64,000 nt of DNA from Nocardia mikamii NBRC 108933 (GTDB lineage: Bacteria > Actinomycetota > Actinomycetes > Mycobacteriales > Mycobacteriaceae), in the NCBI RefSeq assembly GCF_001613505.1, contig NZ_BDCM01000012.1:372001-436000 (forward strand). Reading direction: 5' to 3'. The notes below the pieces were generated by a model. The model saw only the letters and a program-made list of their open reading frames with translations, ran no database searches and was not told the origin of the DNA. Position numbers and translations under genes: made by a program. The first letter of the stretch is position 1, and each line of letters opens with the position of its first letter. Below, in pieces: positions 40,977 to 47,112 of this stretch.

Positions 40977-41711
40977 TCAGGGCAGGGCCGTCAGGCCGTC
41001 GGCGGTGAGTTGACAGGACCCCGGGGGTTCGGCCGCGGAGGCGAGTTCGAGCAATGCGGCGCCGGCGATCTCGGGAGTGAGCGGCTCACCCGCCTGCTCG
41101 ATGTATTCCCGCACGCTCCGCCCGGCACGGGCCGCGTAGGCGCGCACAGCGGGCAGGCCGAGGCTCGTGGCGGGAGTGAGCCGCGGCAGCACCGTCGTGA
41201 AGGTGATGTCCGAGCCGGCGCGCCGGGCCTCGTCCTGGGCGTAGCCGGTGATGAACCGCTGCGTCGCCTTGGCCCCGGCATATCCGCCGCTGAGCGGTGA
41301 ACCGTGGACGGCGGCGCCGCTGCTGACGACGATCACGCGAGCGCCGGGCGGCAGCGGTGTCAGCAGCGCTTCGCGCAACCAGTGAAAGGCGATGCGCACG
41401 TCCGTATTCCAGTTCGCCGAGAACGTCTCCCAGGTGTGATGGTGCAGCGGCCGCAGCAGCGGTGGTGCACCCGCGACGATGATCAGAGTGTCCGGCCGGT
41501 GGCGGTCGAGCAGCGCCCCCGGCACGGTCGGATCGGCCGCGTCGGCGACCTCGATGTCGATGCCGGGTGTCTCGGCGGCCAGTTCCCGCAGTGCGGACTC
41601 CGTGCGCGCCACGGCGACGACCGCAGCACCGGCGCGCGCGAACGCGACCGCGATCCCCCGGCCCAGCCCGCGGCTGCCGCCGACTACCATCGTCGGCCGG
41701 GAGCCGTTCAC
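40977..41711 (-). CDS. short-chain dehydrogenase/reductase
   Basis: A 244-residue SDR. The cofactor motif is VVGGSRGLGRGIAVAFARAG, and the active-site Ser and Tyr-x3-Lys are in VVSSGAAVHGSPLSGGYAGAKATQRF. The usual NNAG motif reads VAGAPP. The GTG start at 41709-41711 overlaps the stop of the other SDR gene, so the two are translationally coupled. Substrate unknown. Confidence 0.85.
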   Translation of the reverse strand: MNGSRPTMVVGGSRGLGRGIAVAFARAGAAVVAVARTESALRELAAETPGIDIEVADAADPTVPGALLDRHRPDTLIIVAGAPPLLRPLHHHTWETFSANWNTDVRIAFHWLREALLTPLPPGARVIVVSSGAAVHGSPLSGGYAGAKATQRFITGYAQDEARRAGSDITFTTVLPRLTPATSLGLPAVRAYAARAGRSVREYIEQAGEPLTPEIAGAALLELASAAEPPGSCQLTADGLTALP

Positions 41712-42445
41712 GACGCCACCGCCACTGCTTGTACGGCGGCGGCATTCGCGCGCTCCAGGCTCTTGACGACCCCGTCGTCCCACGCGGTCGCGAGTGATGC
41801 GGACATCGGATCCGGGAAGATCTCCTCCCGGCCGTCCGCGAGCCCGGACAGGATCGCGCGGGCCACCGCCCCCGGCTCGGCTTTGGGAATGTCCCAGCCG
41901 CGGATCATGTCGGTATCCACCGGACCGGGCAGGACGGCGTGCACGCCGACACCGTGCGCGGCCGACAGGAACCGCAGCGACTGCGTCATCGAGAAGGCGG
42001 CGGCCTTGGAGATGGCGTACGCCGGCGTGACGGGCACGGTCGCCAGCGCGGCCAGCGAAAGCACGTTCACGACCGCCCCGCGGGATTCGCGCAATCGCGG
42101 CAGGAAGGCGTGGGTGACCCGATACGTGCCGAACAGGTTGACCGCCAGATGGGCCTCGATGGCTTCCGAGTCGGTCAGATCGTCCGGTGTGGAGACGCCG
42201 GCATTGTTCACCAGGACGTCGAGCGAGCCGACGAGTTCAGCGGCCGCGCGGACCTGGCCGGGATCGGTGATGTCGAGCCGTATGGCGGTGACGCGCGGAT
42301 CCGGATGGTCGACCGGTCGCCGGGCTGCGGCGTAGACCCGGTGCGCTCCGCGGCGCAGCGCCTCGTCGACGAGCGCGCTCCCGAGGCCGCGTCCGGCGCC
42401 CGTGACGAGTATTGCCTTGCCGGCCGCTGTGGTTGAGACGGACAT
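41708..42445 (-). CDS. short-chain dehydrogenase/reductase
   Basis: A 245-residue SDR: LVTGAGRGLGSALVDEALRRGAHRVYAAAR, DVLVNNAGVS and a catalytic YAISKAA after VLSLAALATVPVTPA. It is a classical NAD(P)-dependent SDR with intact catalytic Tyr/Lys. AGGAG precedes the ATG. A 37-bp element shared with the ECF sigma gene lies directly upstream, so it may be a target of that sigma factor. Confidence 0.9.
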   Translation of the reverse strand: MSVSTTAAGKAILVTGAGRGLGSALVDEALRRGAHRVYAAARRPVDHPDPRVTAIRLDITDPGQVRAAAELVGSLDVLVNNAGVSTPDDLTDSEAIEAHLAVNLFGTYRVTHAFLPRLRESRGAVVNVLSLAALATVPVTPAYAISKAAAFSMTQSLRFLSAAHGVGVHAVLPGPVDTDMIRGWDIPKAEPGAVARAILSGLADGREEIFPDPMSASLATAWDDGVVKSLERANAAAVQAVAVAS

Positions 42446-42478
42446 GTTGTGCTCCTACTCGGTGAATTCGATGTCTTC

Positions 42479-42515
42479 ACCTGTGTGACGCACGCGGGGT
42501 CGGTCCGTCATCGGT
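42479..42515 (-). promoter_or_regulatory. 37-bp element upstream of the SDR pair (copy 1)
   Basis: On the minus strand it starts ACCGATGAC and ends TGCGTCACACAGGT, 34 bp before the SDR start codon. It matches the copy at 43779-43815 at 29 of 37 positions. It overlaps the cupin gene's stop by eight bases. Confidence 0.55.
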
Positions 42516-42765
42516 GGGGTCGTCGCGCGACCGCGGACAGCACCAGGGGCTCGGGGCCGGGATTGAGGAGCCGTCGCACCGGTACGGCGGCGGGGGCGAT
42601 GACCGCTCCGGCGGCGAATCGAGCCCGTCTGCCGCTGCGGCATTCCAGCTCCAGTTCGCCACTGGTCACCACGACGAGAGTGTCGGTCCAGTCGGCGGCG
42701 ACGTAATCGAGCGCGGCCCCCGGCTGCAGCACCACCCGCCAGCGCCGCACGCGCCGAGCGTCCAT
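42508..42765 (-). CDS. small cupin-like protein
   Basis: An 85-residue single-domain protein with the core of a cupin barrel (WRVVLQPGAALDYVAADWTDTLVVVTSGELELECRSGRRARFAAGAVIAPAA). The metal-binding His of classic cupins are absent. It starts one base inside the ECF sigma stop, so it is translated with the sigma factor and could be a ligand-sensing partner of it. Confidence 0.7.
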   Translation of the reverse strand: MDARRVRRWRVVLQPGAALDYVAADWTDTLVVVTSGELELECRSGRRARFAAGAVIAPAAVPVRRLLNPGPEPLVLSAVARRPHR

Positions 42766-43778
42766 CAGTTCTGGGACGGCAACGCCGGCGGCAGCGCGAA
42801 CGCGGCGAACAACTCCGGCTGATGGAACAGCGCGATCTCGGCGAGCGCATCGCCGTCGACGGTCAGCACTCCGATCGCGAACGCGTCGAACGCGTCCGCG
42901 CCGGGCTCGCGCCAGTACAGCCCGAACGCCGGTTGCCGGTTGGCGCCCGTCGGACGTAGCCGCCAGCCGCCGCCCATCTCACCGAAGACGTGGTCGGCGA
43001 AGAATGTGCCGATGTCGCGGCGACCTGCGAACCACACCGTCCCCGGCGGCATGATCAGCGTCGCGTCGTCGCGCAGCAATGCGACCAGTGCGGCCGGGTC
43101 GGCGCTCTCCCACGCGCCGATCAACCTCGCCAGCGCCCGGCGTTCGGACGCCGTCGACACCGGATGCCACCGATCTCGTTGTGCGGGAAGATGTTCCGAC
43201 AGGGTGGCATGGGCACGCTGCAACGCGCTGTTGACCGCCGCCCGGCTGACCCCCAGTGCGGCGGCGGTGTCGGCGACCGACCAGTCCAGCGTGTCTCGCA
43301 GGATCAGCACGGCGCGCTGACGCGCGGGCAGCCGCTGGATCGCGGCCAGGAACGCCAGCTCGATCGTCTCCCGCGCGGTGACGACCGCCTCCGGGTCCTC
43401 TCCCGCGGCGGCCACGTCCAGCAGCCGATCGGGATACGGCTGCAGCCACGGCACATCCACCGTGCCCAGCTCGTAGCGATGCGGGTCCGCCGGGCCGGCC
43501 AGATCGACCGGCCACGCCCGGGCCTTGCGCCGCCGCAGCGCGTCCAGGCAGGTATGGGTCGCGATCCCGTACAACCACGCGCGCAGCGGGGCGCGCCCGG
43601 CGTAGGTGTCCAGCCGTGACCACGCCCGCAACAGCGTCTCCTGCACGGCGTCCTCGGCGTCTTCGACCGAGCCGAGCATGCGATAGCAATGCACCTGCAG
43701 CTCGCGCCGCACCGGCTCGACCAGATGCGCGAACGCGACCTGGTCGCCGTCGCGCGCTGCCTCCACTCGCTGATCCAT
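42765..43778 (-). CDS. ECF sigma factor with SnoaL-like C-terminal domain
   Basis: About 337 residues. Sigma region 2 is AFAHLVEPVRRELQVHCYRMLGSVEDAEDAVQETLLRAWSRLDTYAGRAPLRAWLYGIATHTCLDALRRRK; region 4 is LPARQRAVLILRDTLDWSVADTAAALGVSRAAVNSALQRAH. The C-terminal ~130 residues form a SnoaL/NTF2-like domain (LLRDDATLIMPPGTVWFAGRRDI...). This is the SigG/SigJ-like extended ECF design (TIGR02960 type), where the extra domain controls activity in place of an anti-sigma factor. The start at 43778 follows directly after a 37-bp repeated element; an ATG at 43793 or 43811 is possible. Confidence 0.85.
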   Translation of the reverse strand: MDQRVEAARDGDQVAFAHLVEPVRRELQVHCYRMLGSVEDAEDAVQETLLRAWSRLDTYAGRAPLRAWLYGIATHTCLDALRRRKARAWPVDLAGPADPHRYELGTVDVPWLQPYPDRLLDVAAAGEDPEAVVTARETIELAFLAAIQRLPARQRAVLILRDTLDWSVADTAAALGVSRAAVNSALQRAHATLSEHLPAQRDRWHPVSTASERRALARLIGAWESADPAALVALLRDDATLIMPPGTVWFAGRRDIGTFFADHVFGEMGGGWRLRPTGANRQPAFGLYWREPGADAFDAFAIGVLTVDGDALAEIALFHQPELFAAFALPPALPSQN

Positions 43779-43815
43779 ATCTGTATGACGCATCCGGGCC
43801 CGATCGGTCATCGGT
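43779..43815 (-). promoter_or_regulatory. 37-bp element upstream of the ECF sigma gene (copy 2)
   Basis: Minus strand: starts ACCGATGACCGATC and ends TGCGTCATACAGAT, immediately before the preferred ATG. It matches copy 1 (42479-42515) at 29 of 37 positions. Candidate sigma-dependent promoter. Confidence 0.5.
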
Positions 43816-44025
43816 CCGGAAACGACCAACCCCTTCCGCCTCGTCGGCTACCGGAGACGGACCAGCGCGCCGGACCTCGGCGAGACGAAATCGACTGCGC
43901 CGCGCAACCACTCGGACAATCGACCAGGTGAGTGGTGGCGCACTGTGTCCGATACCTCACGATTCGAATCGGCCGCCTCCGTTTAGCCGCGCCGATAGCG
44001 GTCACTCTGGAGAAAACGTTATCGG

Positions 44026-44080
44026 CTCTACACGCAGGGTCGGTTCGTTGTGAGTCGGTACGAAGAGGTTCACGCCATCC
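44026..44080 (+). promoter_or_regulatory. conserved leader of the second kinase-ATPase gene
   Basis: Begins CTCTACAC and carries the 16-base block GCAGGGTCGGTTCGTT (44034-44049), identical in the leader of the gene at 3178-3660. It ends in a similar purine tract (GAAGAGG) before ATGGCT. Confidence 0.55.
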
Positions 44081-44695
44081 ATGGCTTTCATCCCCACTGG
44101 CCGCAACGACAGCGATCCAACCGCCCACGTCGCGGTGCGGAATGCGTTGTCGCAGGCCTTCGAACTGGTCGACGCGATGCTGCAATCCGATTACGCGGGC
44201 CCGCAATCCCCCAGCGGCGACGCGGCATCCATCACTCCCCAGCGAGCGACGGGCGACGGCATCATCGCGTTCACGCGCGGCGCCGGTCTGCTCCAGCGCG
44301 TCGAGCGAGCGGTGCAGCGCCGCATCGGGCATACCCAGCTGCGCAGCATCGTCGCGGTGACGGGCCCGGCGCAGCAGGTGCCGGATGCCCTGGCCGACCA
44401 TGTCGAAGCAGTCGTCGCCGACACCGCCTCCGCTGCCGCCGCGCGAGCGGGCGTCGCGGCGATCGTCGTCACCGTCACCGTGGCCGACGTGCTCACCGTC
44501 ACCATCGACACCCTCGACCCGACCGGCACCACCACGGCCGACACCCTGCCGACGGCAGTGGTGTCGGCCGTGCACGCACGCGCCCGCGACGTCGGCGGAT
44601 GCTGCCGGGTCTTCCCCGGTGGCCGGGTCTCCTGGACGGCACCGCTGCCACCGCACGGCAAGGACGCGATCGCCGCCTACCCGGCCGGGTTCTGA
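44081..44695 (+). CDS. orphan DevS-type histidine kinase ATPase-like domain, degenerate (paralogue)
   Basis: A 204-residue paralogue of the gene at 3178-3660. VERAVQRRIGHTQLRSIVAVTGPAQQVPDALADHVEAVVADTASAAAARAG matches the DevS helical part, with the N-box Asn and His missing; IVVTVTVADVLTVTIDTLDPTG stands where VxVxDDGxG would be, with the glycines changed; GGCCRVFPGGRVSWTAPLP closes it. It has a ~90-residue N-terminal helical part absent from most of the other copy. It would not be an active kinase. Located beside the Hsp20 and P-type ATPase genes. Confidence 0.6.
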   Translation: MAFIPTGRNDSDPTAHVAVRNALSQAFELVDAMLQSDYAGPQSPSGDAASITPQRATGDGIIAFTRGAGLLQRVERAVQRRIGHTQLRSIVAVTGPAQQVPDALADHVEAVVADTASAAAARAGVAAIVVTVTVADVLTVTIDTLDPTGTTTADTLPTAVVSAVHARARDVGGCCRVFPGGRVSWTAPLPPHGKDAIAAYPAGF

Positions 44696-44715
44696 CACGG
44701 ACGCCGCCGCCGCGG

Positions 44716-45069
44716 TCAGTGCGGTGCTTGCCGGTCGGTGATCGTGTCGCGCAGATGGTCACGTTCGGCGGTCAAAGCGGTGTTGTGGGCGCGCAGAGCG
44801 CTGTTGTCGTCTTCGAGGTCGAGGATCCGCGCGATGGCCGAGAGATGGATCCCCTGCCGGGTGAGGGCGGTGATGCGCTGAAGCCGGGCCAAGTCGTCGC
44901 CGCTGTAGCGCCGGGTGCCGCCCGCGCTGCGGGCGGGCGTGATCAGGCCGTGCTGCTCGTAGAGGCGCAGGGTGTGGATTTCGATGCCGGTCAGCTCGGC
45001 AGCGACCGATATCGGGTACACCGCCCGACCCGATCCCGGCAGATGTCCCTCGCGCCGATCCGAACCCAT
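44716..45069 (-). CDS. MerR-family regulator, HspR-like
   Basis: A 117-residue regulator. The winged HTH is YPISVAAELTGIEIHTLRLYEQHGLITPARSAGGTRRYSGDDLARLQRI, nearly the HspR consensus, followed by GIHLSAIARILDLEDDNSAL and a coiled-coil tail. HspR represses heat-shock genes in actinobacteria. It is divergent from hsp20; a CIRCE element and a second palindrome lie between. The ATG at 45069 is chosen for the GGGAG upstream. Confidence 0.88.
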   Translation of the reverse strand: MGSDRREGHLPGSGRAVYPISVAAELTGIEIHTLRLYEQHGLITPARSAGGTRRYSGDDLARLQRITALTRQGIHLSAIARILDLEDDNSALRAHNTALTAERDHLRDTITDRQAPH

Positions 45070-45114
45070 CCTGCTCCCTTCTCCGTGCGGCAATCAGTTT
45101 ATCTCCCGCGACTT

Positions 45115-45141
45115 CTTGCACTCTCCTCACGGGAGTGCTAA
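45115..45141. promoter_or_regulatory. CIRCE element (HrcA operator)
   Basis: CTTGCACTC, nine bases, GAGTGCTAA. The right half is identical to the CIRCE consensus (GAGTGCTAA) and the left half matches it at seven of nine positions (TTAGCACTC), with the exact 9-bp spacing. It lies between the divergent MerR and hsp20 genes. Confidence 0.8.
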
Positions 45142-45152
45142 ATAAATCTGTG

Positions 45153-45174
45153 TCAGGTAACAGAGGTTATCTGA
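45153..45174. promoter_or_regulatory. second palindrome in the hsp20 promoter region
   Basis: Arms TCAGGTAAC and GTTATCTGA around AGAG; eight of nine base pairs match. It sits 11 bp to the right of the CIRCE element, 44 bp before the hsp20 start. It differs from the known HAIR box of HspR. It could be the site of the adjacent MerR regulator. Confidence 0.5.
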
Positions 45175-45217
45175 GGTTCCTTCGAGTGATATAAGGAGTG
45201 AACTGGAGGTGGCGACC

Positions 45218-45640
45218 ATGCTGATGCGCACCGATCCGCTTCGCGATCTGGACCGTTCGACGCAGCAGGTGTTCGGCACGCAGGCTCGACCGGTAGCGAT
45301 GCCGATGGACGCCTGGCGCGAGGGTGACGAGTTCGTCGTGGAGTTCGATCTACCCGGCATCGACGCCGATTCGCTGGATGTGGACATCGAACGCAACGTG
45401 GTCACCGTGCGGGCGTCGCGCCCCGGAATCGACTCGGGCAGGTCGATGATCGCGGCCGAACGCGTTCGCGGAGTGTTCCGGCGTCAGGTGATGCTGGGTG
45501 ACAGCCTCGACACCGATCGCATTCGCGCCGACTACCGCGACGGCGTACTCCGGTTGCGAATCCCGGTGGCGGACAAGGCCAAACCACGCAAGATCAGCGT
45601 GGACCGGGTCGACAGCGACCGGCAGGCGATCGCGGTCTGA
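45218..45640 (+). CDS. Hsp20/alpha-crystallin small heat shock protein
   Basis: About 140 residues. The alpha-crystallin domain is clear: [39 protein letters not shown], then [43 protein letters not shown]. It starts [20 protein letters not shown], the common N-terminus of actinobacterial Hsp20s. The protein holds unfolding proteins as large oligomers. ATG at 45218 with GGAGG eight bases upstream; a GTG at 45209 is the alternative. Controlled by a CIRCE element and possibly a divergent MerR regulator. Confidence 0.93.
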   Translation: MLMRTDPLRDLDRSTQQVFGTQARPVAMPMDAWREGDEFVVEFDLPGIDADSLDVDIERNVVTVRASRPGIDSGRSMIAAERVRGVFRRQVMLGDSLDTDRIRADYRDGVLRLRIPVADKAKPRKISVDRVDSDRQAIAV

Positions 45641-45731
45641 TCCGGTCGGCCGGACGGAATCGATGAGGGTGAGGTGATGCCTGTCGACTCACACATCGCA
45701 ACCTCTGAACCAGAACCTGTATATCCACGGG

Positions 45732-45762
45732 TGGGCCCGGTCAGCTCCGGCTTCCGGGCCCA
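45732..45762 (+). terminator. intrinsic terminator after hsp20
   Basis: Arms TGGGCCCGG and CCGGGCCCA with a 13-base loop, followed shortly by CCCCTTTT. About 90 bp after the hsp20 stop. Confidence 0.7.
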
Positions 45763-45830
45763 TCCGGCCCCTTTTCCGATCCGCACCGGCGCCGCCCGAC
45801 GCCGGTGATCGCTCGCAGAAGGAGTCCGTG

Positions 45831-46037
45831 ATGACCGCATTTCCCGCAGGCAGCGACGCCGACCACGCCGAACAGCAGACCCTGGCCGACATCCGCGACC
45901 GCGACACCGGCCCGGACTTCACCGGGGTACACCCCCTGGCCGAACGCATTCGCGACGCTTTCGACACCGCCGACCGCATCGATCAATCCTGGACTCTTCC
46001 CCATGCCGATGACGACTACGACTGCCTCGCCTACTGA
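45831..46037 (+). CDS. small acidic protein, unknown
   Basis: A 68-residue acidic protein (rich in Asp, with a DDDYDC tail). ATG at 45831 with AAGGAG seven bases upstream. Its 3' end overlaps the start of the WPDPSPL gene by 35 bp. No membrane segment. Not recognised; first of three overlapping micro-genes. Confidence 0.55.
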   Translation: MTAFPAGSDADHAEQQTLADIRDRDTGPDFTGVHPLAERIRDAFDTADRIDQSWTLPHADDDYDCLAY

Positions 46038-46302
46038 CCACACCGCTGCCCGCACTTCGCCACACCGTCCAGGGCGGTCCGAGACGGCGGCACCATTGAT
46101 CATCCGGCCGCACCGCCGCGATCCGGACGAATCGAGGCAGCCCGGCAATCATTGCGCAACAGACTCTTCCGATCCGGAAGCGGTCGTGCACTGGCCCGAC
46201 CCCAGCCCGCTGCAATCGTGGTGGGACACCGTCATGCGGCCCTCCCGCGGGGCCTCCGCCGCCGAGAGGAGGGAGCTCTCATGCCGGTGGCGCTCGCGCT
46301 GA
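46003..46302 (+). CDS. WPDPSPL mini-protein, second copy
   Basis: A ~99-residue frame whose C-terminal third holds VVHWPDPSPLQSWWDTVM, close to the protein at 16663-16824 (VSWPDPSPLDSWWNDIM). The N-terminal half is Thr/Arg/Pro-rich and unlike the first copy. The start is uncertain; the ATG at 46003 has no clear ribosome site and lies inside the previous gene. Overlaps the next gene by 22 bp. Function unknown. Confidence 0.5.
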   Translation: MPMTTTTASPTDHTAARTSPHRPGRSETAAPLIIRPHRRDPDESRQPGNHCATDSSDPEAVVHWPDPSPLQSWWDTVMRPSRGASAAERRELSCRWRSR

Positions 46303-46499
46303 CCGGTGGCGCCGGCATCGCCGCAGCCGTCGCCGTCGCCTATCTCACCGTCGCGGCGACCTACTGGTGGGAGATGCGCGCTTCCCAGCCCGGCTCGGGC
46401 GCGGACCCGGTACACGATATCGACGGTGCGGCCCGGCGCGGCCTTCCCCGCACCCGATCGGGGCGCTCCGCGGCGGTGCATCGACCGGGCCCCGAATAA
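46281..46499 (+). CDS. small single-span membrane protein
   Basis: A 72-residue protein with an N-terminal hydrophobic segment (MPVALALTGGAGIAAAVAVA, continuing YLTVAATYWW) and a polar, Arg-rich tail. A strong GAGGAGGGAG ribosome site precedes the ATG at 46281, within the end of the previous frame. Third gene of the micro-cluster. Not recognised. Confidence 0.55.
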   Translation: MPVALALTGGAGIAAAVAVAYLTVAATYWWEMRASQPGSGADPVHDIDGAARRGLPRTRSGRSAAVHRPGPE

Positions 46500-46605
46500 C
46501 CGTCGAAACCGCAGCCGCGCTGGCTATGCTCGGTTCGACTGTGGTGCCGACGGGTCCGGGGCGGTCGTCGGCACCGTGACCATCGCGAGTGACCGAGGAG
46601 CCCCG

Positions 46606-47097
46606 GTGACCGTCATCCACAACCTGCCCGCGCACGTGCTGTTCGTTCATTTCATCGTCGTGCTGGTGCCGTTGACCGCGATCCTGGAAATCCTGTGCGC
46701 GGTGTGGCCGGCCGCGCGCCGCGGCCTTCTGGTCTGGCTGACGCTGGTGCTGGCGGTGATCGTCATGGTGCTGACCCCGATCACCATTCACGCCGGACAG
46801 TGGCTGTACAACCTGCGTCGCAATCCCGACGAGATCCTGCGCGAACACGCCGAACGCGGCGAGACGATGCTCTACTTCGCCATCGCCCTGCTGGTCGTCG
46901 CGGTGGCGTTGACCGGCCTCCACCTCGCCGAACGCCGCGACGCCGATCTGCGCACGCTCGTCACGGTGGGGGTCGCCGTCCTCGCCGTGGTCGTCGGCAT
47001 CGCATCGATCGTGCAGACCTACCGCGTCGGCGATGCCGGGTCGCAATCGGTGTGGGGCGACGAGATCGCACACCTGCAGAAGAACCGCGGCGACTGA
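46606..47097 (+). CDS. DUF2231 family membrane protein
   Basis: A 163-residue protein with four membrane segments: VLFVHFIVVLVPLTAILEILC, LLVWLTLVLAVIVMVLTPITI, MLYFAIALLVVAVALTG and LVTVGVAVLAVVVGIASIV. NLPAHVLFVHFIVVLVP is the DUF2231 N-terminal pattern, which includes conserved His residues of a possible heme-binding membrane domain. GAGGAG six bases before the GTG at 46606. Ends 16 bp from the convergent P-type ATPase gene. Confidence 0.8.
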   Translation: MTVIHNLPAHVLFVHFIVVLVPLTAILEILCAVWPAARRGLLVWLTLVLAVIVMVLTPITIHAGQWLYNLRRNPDEILREHAERGETMLYFAIALLVVAVALTGLHLAERRDADLRTLVTVGVAVLAVVVGIASIVQTYRVGDAGSQSVWGDEIAHLQKNRGD

Positions 47098-47112
47098 GCG
47101 ACGCCGACCCTG

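Noticed and set aside
45677-45808. 43-codon plus-strand reading frame after hsp20
   Set aside because: It overlaps a strong terminator, has a low-complexity Pro/Arg-rich product and no clear ribosome site at proper spacing.
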